The notes beneath the pieces were generated by a model that saw nothing but the letters and a program-made list of their open reading frames with translations, was not told the DNA's origin and ran no database searches. 6,644 bases of DNA from Ga0077527 sp964606765 (GTDB taxonomy: Bacteria; Pseudomonadota; Gammaproteobacteria; Burkholderiales; SG8-41): the NCBI GenBank assembly GCA_964606765.1, contig CAZSIR010000156.1:1-6644 (forward strand), read 5' to 3'. The position numbers and the translations under genes were made by a program. Within the stretch, counting starts at the first letter, position 1, and each line of letters opens with the position of its first letter. This document shows positions 1 to 5,257 of the stretch, piece by piece.

Positions 1-1145
1 ACCACGCCGCCGCCGCGATCGCCGCGCGCGGCATCCCCGTGTTCGCCTACAAGGGTGAATCGCTGGAGGATTACTGGGAATACACGCACCGCATTTTTGA
101 ATGGGCCGATGGCGGCACGCCGAACATGATCCTCGATGACGGCGGCGACGCCACACTGCTGATCACGCTTGGCGCGCAGCACGAGCGCAACAAGACCCAG
201 CCGCCGGAAGGCACGAATGAGGAAGAAGTCGTGCTGTTCGCGGCGATGCGCAAGACCCTGAAGGAAAAGCCCGGCTTCTATTCGAACATCGAAAAGAACA
301 TCAAGGGCGTCACCGAGGAAACCACCACCGGCGTGCACCGCCTGTACCAGATGCAGAAGGAAGGCCGCCTGCCCTTCCCGGCGATCAACGTCAACGACTC
401 CGTCACCAAGTCCAAGTTCGACAACCTCTACGGCTGCCGTGAATCGCTGGTCGACGCCATCAAGCGCGCCACCGACGTGATGGTCGCCGGCAAGGTTGCG
501 CTGGTCTGCGGTTTCGGCGACGTCGGCAAGGGCAGCGCCGAAGCGCTGCGTGCGCTGTCAGCCCAGGTCTGGGTCACCGAAATCGATCCGATCTGCGCGC
601 TGCAGGCGGCGATGGAGGGTTTCCGCGTCGTGACCATGGACTACGCCGCCGACAAGGCCGACATTTTTGTCACCGCCACCGGCAACCTCGGCGTGATCAA
701 CCACGACCACATGAAGCGGATGAAGCACAACAGCATCGTCTGCAACATCGGCCACTTCGACTCGGAAATAGAGATCGCCAGCCTGAAGAAATACCAATGG
801 GAAAACATCAAACCCCAGGTTGACCATGTGATTTTCCCCGACGGCAAGCGCCTGATCATCCTCGCCGAAGGCCGGCTGGTGAACCTCGGCTGCGGCACCG
901 GCCATCCGTCGTTCGTGATGTCCAATTCCTTCACCAACCAGACGCTGGCCCAGCTCGAGCTCTACACCGAGGGCGACAAGTACAAGAACGAGGTCTATGT
1001 GCTGCCGAAGCACCTCGATGAAAAAGTTGCGCGCCTGCACCTGAAAAAGCTCGGCGTCGAACTGACCGTGCTGAACGAGAAGCAGTCGGCCTACCTGCAG
1101 ATGCCGGTTGAAGGCCCGTACAAGCCGGAACACTACCGCTACTGA
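1..1145 (+). CDS. ahcY: Adenosylhomocysteinase (S-adenosylhomocysteine hydrolase), 5'-truncated by the window edge
   Basis: NAD-dependent cytosolic enzyme that reversibly splits S-adenosylhomocysteine into adenosine and homocysteine, relieving product inhibition of methyltransferases. The frame is already open at base 3, and 380 residues are visible before TGA (1143-1145). Bacterial long-form enzymes have about 470 residues, so roughly 90-100 N-terminal residues lie outside the window. The internal GTG at 39 is a valine within a conserved block (GIPVFAYKGE), not a start. Visible hallmarks are DDGGDAT (substrate Asp), EETTTGVHRL (catalytic Glu), SVTKSKFDNLYG (catalytic Lys and Asp), the Rossmann NAD loop GFGDVGKG at 510-533, NIGHFDSEI (catalytic His) and the family C-terminus KPEHYRY. 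The insert after GAQHE, about 40 residues long, marks the long bacterial/plant subtype. metF follows 62 nt downstream on the same strand, consistent with a methyl-cycle operon. In related bacteria an SAH riboswitch can precede ahcY, but that region is not in the window. All expected residues are intact. Confidence 0.98.
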   Translation, partial: HAAAAIAARGIPVFAYKGESLEDYWEYTHRIFEWADGGTPNMILDDGGDATLLITLGAQHERNKTQPPEGTNEEEVVLFAAMRKTLKEKPGFYSNIEKNIKGVTEETTTGVHRLYQMQKEGRLPFPAINVNDSVTKSKFDNLYGCRESLVDAIKRATDVMVAGKVALVCGFGDVGKGSAEALRALSAQVWVTEIDPICALQAAMEGFRVVTMDYAADKADIFVTATGNLGVINHDHMKRMKHNSIVCNIGHFDSEIEIASLKKYQWENIKPQVDHVIFPDGKRLIILAEGRLVNLGCGTGHPSFVMSNSFTNQTLAQLELYTEGDKYKNEVYVLPKHLDEKVARLHLKKLGVELTVLNEKQSAYLQMPVEGPYKPEHYRY

Positions 1146-1160
1146 TGCACCCGAGCGCGC

Positions 1161-1193
1161 GGGCCGGGGCGTAGAATCTGCCATCCCCGGGCC
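1161..1193 (+). promoter_or_regulatory. GC-rich inverted repeat with a -10-like box in its loop, ahcY-metF gap
   Basis: GGGCCGGGG (1161-1169) can pair with CCCCGGGCC (1185-1193). Six contiguous pairs (GGGGCC side) are followed by one G-G mismatch and two more pairs, leaving a 15-nt loop. The loop holds TAGAAT (1172-1177), which resembles a sigma70 -10 box, but no convincing -35 box is seen about 17 nt upstream. The stem ends 4 nt before the metF Shine-Dalgarno. It could be an attenuating or processing hairpin between ahcY and metF, or the -10 could drive a separate metF transcript. There is no U-tract, so a classical terminator is unlikely. Function is inferred only. Confidence 0.3.
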
Positions 1194-1197
1194 GTGC

Positions 1198-1202
1198 GGA
1201 GG
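1198..1202 (+). promoter_or_regulatory. Ribosome-binding site of metF
   Basis: GGAGG lies 5 nt before the ATG at 1208. It is a near-perfect Shine-Dalgarno and fixes the metF start. Confidence 0.85.
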
Positions 1203-1207
1203 CGCCC

Positions 1208-2053
1208 ATGGAATCACAGAAAAAACTTGCCCGTACTTTCAGTTTTGAGTTCTTCCCGCCGAACACGCCGGAGGGCGCTGAAAAGCTCGCGCAGACCGCA
1301 AAACAGCTGGCGCAGCTGAAACCGAAGTTTTTTTCCGTGACCTATGGCGCCGGCGGCTCGACGCGTGAACGCACGCTGCGCGCCGTGCTCGACCTGCGTG
1401 CCGCCGGCCATGCAGCAGCACCGCATATTTCCTGCGTCGGCTCGTCACGCAATGACATTCGCGAAATCCTGCGCGAGTACCAGAACAACGGCATCCGCCA
1501 CGTGGTTGCGCTGCGCGGCGATCTGCCTTCGGGCACCGCGGCATCCGGCGAATTCCACTATGCCAATGAGCTGGTGGCCTTCATCCGCAGCGAATTCGGC
1601 GACCAATTCCACATCGAAGTCGCTGCCTATCCCGAATACCACCCGCAGGCGCGCAGCGCGCAGGACGACCTGCTGAGCTTCAAGCGCAAGGTGGAAGCCG
1701 GCGCTGATTCCGCGATCACGCAGTATTTCTACAACACCGACTGTTATTTCCATTTTGTCGACGAGTGCGAAGCCATGGGTCTCAGCCTGCCCATCGTGCC
1801 CGGCATCATGCCCATCGGGCGTTTTTCCCAACTGGCACGGTTTTCCGATGCCTGCGGCGCGGAAATCCCGCGCTGGATCCGCCGCAAGCTGGAGGGTTAT
1901 GGCGACGACACGGCATCGATACGCGCCTTTGGCCTGGATGTGGTGACGCGGCTCTGCGACGACCTGCTCACGGCCGGCGCGCCGGGTCTGCACTTCTACA
2001 CCATGAATCAGGCCGGTCTGACCACCACGATCTGGCAACGCCTGGGCCTGTAA
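1208..2053 (+). CDS. metF: Methylenetetrahydrofolate reductase
   Basis: Flavoprotein that reduces 5,10-methylene-THF to 5-methyl-THF, the methyl donor for methionine synthase; cytosolic. The 281-residue length fits the single-domain bacterial MetF TIM barrel (about 275-300 residues). Family motifs appear in order: FEFFPPNTPEG near the N-terminus with the catalytic Glu, FFSVTYGAGGSTRERT, HISCVGSS, the folate-binding Asp in ALRGDLP, AAYPEYHPQA, ITQYFYN with the substrate-contacting Gln, PIVPGIMPI, and the C-terminal GAPGLHFYTMNQA. The ATG at 1208 is supported by GGAGG 5 nt upstream and by the immediate start of homology. It lies downstream of ahcY, so SAH hydrolysis and methyl-group supply are encoded side by side, and the homocysteine released by AhcY can be remethylated using the MetF product. 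Nothing is abnormal in the frame or the motifs. Confidence 0.97.
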   Translation: MESQKKLARTFSFEFFPPNTPEGAEKLAQTAKQLAQLKPKFFSVTYGAGGSTRERTLRAVLDLRAAGHAAAPHISCVGSSRNDIREILREYQNNGIRHVVALRGDLPSGTAASGEFHYANELVAFIRSEFGDQFHIEVAAYPEYHPQARSAQDDLLSFKRKVEAGADSAITQYFYNTDCYFHFVDECEAMGLSLPIVPGIMPIGRFSQLARFSDACGAEIPRWIRRKLEGYGDDTASIRAFGLDVVTRLCDDLLTAGAPGLHFYTMNQAGLTTTIWQRLGL

Positions 2054-2126
2054 CCGGTCTCCCATTCTGACAGGGCCGGGGCCCGGTTCGGCCGGCAAAA
2101 CCGTACCGCAGCGCAGTTTCCGTCGC

Positions 2127-2132
2127 TATACT
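2127..2132 (+). promoter_or_regulatory. Possible -10 box upstream of mgtE
   Basis: TATACT matches the sigma70 -10 consensus at five of six positions and lies 46 nt before the mgtE GTG, so a start site near 2139 would leave a leader of about 34 nt. The -35 position (about 2103-2109) is poor. It shares the form TA-N-A-N-T followed by CTG with the box upstream of metF. Confidence 0.35.
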
Positions 2133-2160
2133 CTGCGGGGCCACCCACGCCCACGCTGAC

Positions 2161-2165
2161 GGGAG
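2161..2165 (+). promoter_or_regulatory. Ribosome-binding site of mgtE
   Basis: GGGAG sits 7 nt before the GTG at 2173. It supports that GTG as the true start despite the non-ATG codon. Confidence 0.7.
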
Positions 2166-2172
2166 AATCATC

Positions 2173-3405
2173 GTGCAGGACACCCAGAACCAGACGCCAT
2201 CCCTTGCGGATACGGATCAGATTGAACTGGCGCATGCCGCCAAGGCGCGCTCGCCTGCCGAAGCGGCAGCACTGCTGGCCGAGTATCCGGCCGCCACCAT
2301 TGCCGCGGTACTGCAGAATCTGCCGCCGGCGCTGACCCAGGACGTGCTGGCCGAGCTGCCGGGGGGCCTGATCGACGGCATCGTCCATGCCGCGCCGGCG
2401 GAGATGGTGGCGCAGTGGCGCAGCAACCAGCAATTCGCCCAGGGCACCATCGGTCGCATGATGGCGCCGGTACGCGCGGTGTTTCGCCCGGACATGACCG
2501 TCAGGGAAACCGTCGAACAACTGCGCCCGCTGGTGCGCAACGCTTTCATCACTTATGGTTACGTCACCGATGACGCGGGGAAAATGCTCGGCATCATCAC
2601 CATGCGCGATCTGTTGTTTGCCGACGATCAGACCACGCTGGATGCGGTGATGCTGCGCAACGCGTTTTCACTGACCCCGGATCTGCCCCTTGCCGAAGCC
2701 ATGAAACTGGTGCTCGACCGCCACTATCCGGTGTACCCGGTTTGCGACGGCAACGGCGTGCTGCTGGGACTGGTGCGCGGCCAGACCCTGTTTGAAGAGC
2801 AGGCCTTCGAGATCACCGCGCAGGTCGGCAGCCTGGTCGGCGTGGAGAAGGAAGAGCGGCTGGCCACGCCGTTGAAGAGCAGTTTCCGTTTCCGCCATCC
2901 CTGGCTGCAGATCAATCTCGCCACCGCCTTTGTCGCCGGTGCGGTCGTCGCAATCTTCCAGGACACCGTGGACCGCCTGGTCATCCTTGCGCTGTTCCTG
3001 CCGGTGCTCGCCGGGCAGTCCGGCAACACGGGCTGCCAGGCGCTGGCCGTCACGCTGCGCGGCCTGACGCTGGGCGAACTGAAGGACGGCATGGCGCGCG
3101 CGCTGGTCGTCAAGGAAGCCTCGCTGGGTGCGCTGAATGGCGCCTTCACCGGCATCGTCGCCGCCATGGGCATGTTTGTCGTCGCGACCATGCAGCACAA
3201 CCCCAATGCGGTATTGCTCAGCCTCGTGGTCTGGATTGCGCTGGTCGGCAGTTGTGTCGCCAGCGGCGTCTGCGGCGCGCTGGTGCCGTTGACGCTGAAG
3301 CGTTTCGGCTTCGACCCGGCCACGGCCTCCAGCATTTTCCTCACCACCGCCACGGACGTGGTCAGCATGGGATTGTTGCTGGGGCTGGCGGCACTGCTGA
3401 TCTGA
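2173..3405 (+). CDS. mgtE: MgtE-family magnesium transporter with short N domain
   Basis: Inner-membrane Mg2+ channel/transporter gated by intracellular Mg2+. The product is 410 residues; classical MgtE such as that of Thermus has about 450. The N-terminal helical-repeat domain is about residues 20-95 (repeats such as AAALLAEYPAATIAAVLQNL). A tandem CBS pair spans about 96-155 and 157-215, with TYGYVTDDAGKMLGIITMRD and YPVYPVCDGNGVLLGLV as the two cores. An acidic plug-helix region follows (about 217-240, with EKEER). Five membrane segments lie at about 245-263, 268-297, 313-340, 346-372 and 384-409. Pore-family signatures are PVLAGQSGNTGCQ (277-289) and DPATASSIFLTTATD (381-395); D395 is the likely equivalent of the pore Asp of Thermus MgtE. 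The GTG start is supported by GGGAG 7 nt upstream. The gap of 119 nt from metF and a candidate own -10 suggest a separate unit. It ends 21 nt before a strong terminator. The shortened N domain may alter Mg2+ gating, which is inference. Confidence 0.95.
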   Translation: MQDTQNQTPSLADTDQIELAHAAKARSPAEAAALLAEYPAATIAAVLQNLPPALTQDVLAELPGGLIDGIVHAAPAEMVAQWRSNQQFAQGTIGRMMAPVRAVFRPDMTVRETVEQLRPLVRNAFITYGYVTDDAGKMLGIITMRDLLFADDQTTLDAVMLRNAFSLTPDLPLAEAMKLVLDRHYPVYPVCDGNGVLLGLVRGQTLFEEQAFEITAQVGSLVGVEKEERLATPLKSSFRFRHPWLQINLATAFVAGAVVAIFQDTVDRLVILALFLPVLAGQSGNTGCQALAVTLRGLTLGELKDGMARALVVKEASLGALNGAFTGIVAAMGMFVVATMQHNPNAVLLSLVVWIALVGSCVASGVCGALVPLTLKRFGFDPATASSIFLTTATDVVSMGLLLGLAALLI

Positions 3406-3426
3406 AACAGCAAAACCTGCCAAGAT

Positions 3427-3454
3427 AAAAAAGCCGCCCGAAGGCGGCTTTTTT
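3427..3454. terminator. Bidirectional intrinsic terminator
   Basis: A6 (3427-3432), GCCGCC (3433-3438), loop CGAA (3439-3442), GGCGGC (3443-3448) and T6 (3449-3454). A perfect 6-bp GC stem is flanked by A- and T-tracts that make it work in both directions. It terminates mgtE (stop 22 nt upstream on the plus strand) and the convergent aminotransferase gene (stop 17 nt away). Read on the minus strand the loop is UUCG closed by C-G, the especially stable tetraloop. Confidence 0.95.
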
Positions 3455-3470
3455 ATAGTGCGATTCCGGC

Positions 3471-4994
3471 TTATGCCGCTTTTGCCGGGGCCTTGCGTTT
3501 TTTCGCCTGCGCAGCGGTGGCGTGCATGGACGCATAGGCCGCGTGTGCAGCGCCTTCCGCATCACCGACATGCACCGGATAACCCATGTCTTCCAGCACC
3601 GAGCCCAGCGCCGACAGGCACAGCATCACGTTGTCGGGGCGGCAGGAATAACCCATCAGGCCGAAGCGCCAGATTTTGCCGGCGAGGGGTCCCAATCCGG
3701 CGCCGATTTCGAGGCCGAATTCGCTGAGGAGGGTCTTGCGCACCTCCGCCTCGTTGACGCCTTCCGGACACAGCACCGCATTCATCTGCGGCGCCTGGTA
3801 CTGTTCTTTCACCAGGAATTTCAGGCCCATTGCCTCAAGGCCGGCTTTCAGCGCGGTGTGGTGACGCACCACGCGGGCCCAGGCGTTCTCCAGGCCTTCT
3901 TCGCGGATCAGCAACAGCGCTTCGTGCAGCGCGAACAGCGAATTGGTCGGCGCCGTGTGGTGATAAGTGCGGGTGGTCTCGCCCCAGTAGCCGCGCAGCA
4001 GGTTCATGTCCATGAACCAGGAGTGAATCTTGTCCTTGCGCGCCGCGACGGTGTCGGCCACGCGCTCGGAGAAAGTCACCGGCGACAGGCCCGGGGTGCA
4101 GGACAGGCATTTCTGGCTGGCGGAATAGGCGGCATCAATGCCCCATTCATCGACCAGCACCGGCGAACCGCCGAGCGAGGTCACGACGTCGACGATGGTC
4201 AGTGCATTGTATTTGTGCGCGATCTGCACCAGCGTCCTGGCGTCGGACAGCACGCCGGTGGAAGTTTCCGCATGCACGAACGCGACCAGGCGCACATCGG
4301 GATTCTTCTTCAGCGCGTCCTCGAGTTTCTGCGGATCAACGGGCTCGCCCCAGTTATCCTCGACCACGATCGCCGTGCCGCCGCAGCGCTCGACGTTCTC
4401 GATCATGCGGCCGCCGAACACGCCGTTGCGGCAGACGATGACCTTGTCGCCGGGCGACACCAGATTGACGAAGCAGTATTCCATGCCCACCGAGCCCGGA
4501 CCGGAAATCGGGAAAGTCAGCGGATTCTTGGTCTGGTAGGTGTAACGCAGCAGCGATTTAAGCTCTTCCATCATCTCGACGAACACCGGGTCGAGATAAC
4601 CGATGGCGGGCTGGCTCATCGTGGTCAGCACCCGCGGATGAATCTCCGTCGGGCCGGGCCCCATCAGCGTGCGTTGCGGCGGATGGAAGGAATTGATGCG
4701 TTTCGGTGGCGCAAACTTGTCCATGGTGAACTCACTCCCTGGTAAAGCGTTGACGAAAAAATTTTCTCCGTCGGGCCGCGATTTCAGCCGCAACGGCTTG
4801 CGTGTGGTGGCCTCGTTGAGCACATCCACGGCGGCGATCTGCCCGCCGGTGACCTGCTCGACTTCCATCGCCCAGCGCGCGGGCACATATCCGGATTTGA
4901 TCCAGTGATTGACGACGGCGCGATCGAGGCAGAAGCGGCGGGCCACTTCGGCCTGGCTGCCAAACAGTTCGACCAGTCGTTCAGCGCAATTCAT
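3471..4994 (-). CDS. HTH-class V aminotransferase fusion (alanine/serine-glyoxylate aminotransferase type)
   Basis: One open frame encodes two modules. Numbering here starts at an in-frame TTG at 5000, two codons before the ATG at 4994 that is taken as the start; the frame from TTG is 509 residues. Residues 5-62 form a Cro/YdaS-like helix-turn-helix: SQAEVARRFCLDRAVVNHWIKSG gives helices 2-3 (written here as 15-37), followed by VPARWAMEVEQVTGG, the usual tail of that family. Residues 63-92 are a linker. Residues 93-480 are a full PLP fold-type-I class V aminotransferase: GPGPTEIHPRVL (114-125), ISGPGS, HAETSTGV (243-250), PLP-ring Asp in VDVVTSLGG (D271), Schiff-base Lys in SASQKCLS (K297), YHHTAPTNSLFAL, and the substrate-carboxylate Arg in IWRFG (R445). 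The catalytic set is complete, so enzyme activity with glyoxylate or another 2-oxo acid is plausible; the true substrate is unknown. The C-terminal tail is Ala/Lys-rich. An internal ATG at 4724 with its own AGGGAG could yield the enzyme alone (417 residues). No good Shine-Dalgarno precedes 4994 or 5000. Confidence 0.8.
   Translation of the reverse strand: MNCAERLVELFGSQAEVARRFCLDRAVVNHWIKSGYVPARWAMEVEQVTGGQIAAVDVLNEATTRKPLRLKSRPDGENFFVNALPGSEFTMDKFAPPKRINSFHPPQRTLMGPGPTEIHPRVLTTMSQPAIGYLDPVFVEMMEELKSLLRYTYQTKNPLTFPISGPGSVGMEYCFVNLVSPGDKVIVCRNGVFGGRMIENVERCGGTAIVVEDNWGEPVDPQKLEDALKKNPDVRLVAFVHAETSTGVLSDARTLVQIAHKYNALTIVDVVTSLGGSPVLVDEWGIDAAYSASQKCLSCTPGLSPVTFSERVADTVAARKDKIHSWFMDMNLLRGYWGETTRTYHHTAPTNSLFALHEALLLIREEGLENAWARVVRHHTALKAGLEAMGLKFLVKEQYQAPQMNAVLCPEGVNEAEVRKTLLSEFGLEIGAGLGPLAGKIWRFGLMGYSCRPDNVMLCLSALGSVLEDMGYPVHVGDAEGAAHAAYASMHATAAQAKKRKAPAKAA
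4722..4740 (-). promoter_or_regulatory. Internal ribosome-binding site and ATG at the HTH/aminotransferase junction
   Basis: On the minus strand AGGGAG (4740-4735) and the following TGAG precede an in-frame ATG (4724-4722, residue 93). The spacing is 10 nt from AGGGAG or 6 nt from the GAG. Aminotransferase homology begins about 10-20 residues later, as in a free-standing enzyme. The preceding codons (residues 78-90: GGA, GAA, AAT, TTT, TTA, CCA, AGT among them) are untypical of the GC-rich codon use elsewhere, as expected of a former leader. This may be the principal start of the enzyme. Confidence 0.55.
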
Positions 4995-5025
4995 GTTCAA
5001 GAATCTTGTTCAGTGAAAATTGGCG

Positions 5026-5037
5026 GACAGCCCTGTC
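5026..5037. promoter_or_regulatory. Candidate operator, GACA-N4-TGTC dyad
   Basis: GACAG-CC-CTGTC, a 12-bp dyad about 25-36 nt downstream of the predicted minus-strand start site. It shares the half-sites GACA/TGTC with the palindrome at 5093-5104; the centres are 67 bp apart. A third CTGTC-type half-site lies at 5048-5054 (GGCTGTC), which forms a 7-bp inverted repeat with GACAGCC at 5026-5032 and could also fold as a hairpin in the minus-strand leader RNA. The binding protein is unknown; the HTH encoded next door is the obvious candidate by inference. Confidence 0.4.
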
Positions 5038-5068
5038 GCCGGAAAACGGCTGTCTGGATGTGGAGCGG

Positions 5069-5097
5069 AATTTATCATGACAAAATAAATTTGACAA
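5069..5097 (-). promoter_or_regulatory. Predicted promoter of the HTH-aminotransferase gene
   Basis: Read on the minus strand, TTGTCA (5097-5092) is the -35 box (five of six), followed by a 17-nt spacer and TAAATT (5074-5069, four of six) with a TG one base upstream, as in extended -10 promoters. Transcription would start near 5062, giving a leader of about 68 nt to the ATG at 4994. Its -35 overlaps the -35 of the divergent promoter. Confidence 0.5.
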
Positions 5098-5120
5098 GCT
5101 TGTCTTTGCCCGAATAAAAT
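5091..5120 (+). promoter_or_regulatory. Predicted promoter of the TctC-type gene
   Basis: A perfect consensus TTGACA (5091-5096), an 18-nt spacer and TAAAAT (5115-5120, five of six) lie in the AT-rich core of the divergent region. A start near 5127 would give a leader of about 130 nt before the ATG at 5258, long enough for post-transcriptional control. Confidence 0.65.
5093..5104. promoter_or_regulatory. Candidate operator, perfect palindrome over both -35 boxes
   Basis: GACAAGCTTGTC is a perfect 12-bp palindrome overlapping the -35 boxes of both divergent promoters. A protein bound here would be expected to act on both genes at once. It belongs with the related dyad at 5026-5037. The role is inferred from position and symmetry. 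Confidence 0.5.
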
Positions 5121-5198
5121 CATAACTATTTGATTTTAAATATATTTTTAAGGAGCTTGGGGTATCCGTCTGTGGCAAAAGTCATGGTAATGTTCCGA

Positions 5199-5223
5199 CT
5201 CAACTCCAACACCTCAACTCCAA
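5199..5223 (+). repeat. Tandem 11-bp direct repeat in the leader of the TctC-type gene
   Basis: CTCAACTCCAA occurs at 5199-5209 and again at 5213-5223, a period of 14 nt, ending 20 nt before the ribosome-binding site. The stretch is G-poor, so the RNA is likely unstructured. It could be a duplication scar or a site for an RNA or protein; no function can be assigned. Confidence 0.8.
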
Positions 5224-5243
5224 TACAAGAGCAAACCCATAAC

Positions 5244-5249
5244 GAGGAG
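5244..5249 (+). promoter_or_regulatory. Ribosome-binding site of the TctC-type gene
   Basis: GAGGAG lies 8 nt before the ATG at 5258 and supports that start, which is also followed directly by a signal peptide. Confidence 0.85.
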
Positions 5250-5257
5250 ATCGATTC

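Noticed and set aside
558..1217. 219-codon minus-strand frame over ahcY and the metF start (similar long frames at 1445-2098 and 2668-3423)
   Set aside because: All lie antisense to strongly conserved genes, have no family motif, and arise from GC-rich third positions.
2073..2096. GC-rich inverted repeats after metF as a terminator
   Set aside because: The GGGCC/GGCCC arms leave only a 2-nt loop, the alternative GCCGG/CCGGC stem has only 5 bp, and no T-run follows.
3522..4745. 407-codon open frame on the plus strand opposite the aminotransferase
   Set aside because: Exact shadow of a well-supported gene in GC-rich DNA; its product is rich in His, Arg, Gln and Ala and shows no recognisable domain.
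4998..5008. CAAGA-A-TCTTG inverted repeat just upstream of the HTH start as a third operator
   Set aside because: Shares only CAAG/CTTG with the 5093-5104 palindrome, has a different spacing and does not match GACA-N4-TGTC; too weak to claim.
4981..5178. 65-codon minus-strand frame across the divergent promoter region
   Set aside because: AT-rich, overlaps both predicted promoters and the HTH start, non-ATG start without a Shine-Dalgarno, no recognisable motif.
5199..5223. Two-copy repeat as a CRISPR remnant
   Set aside because: Units are 11 bp with a 3-nt gap, with no spacers and no cas genes; far outside CRISPR dimensions.
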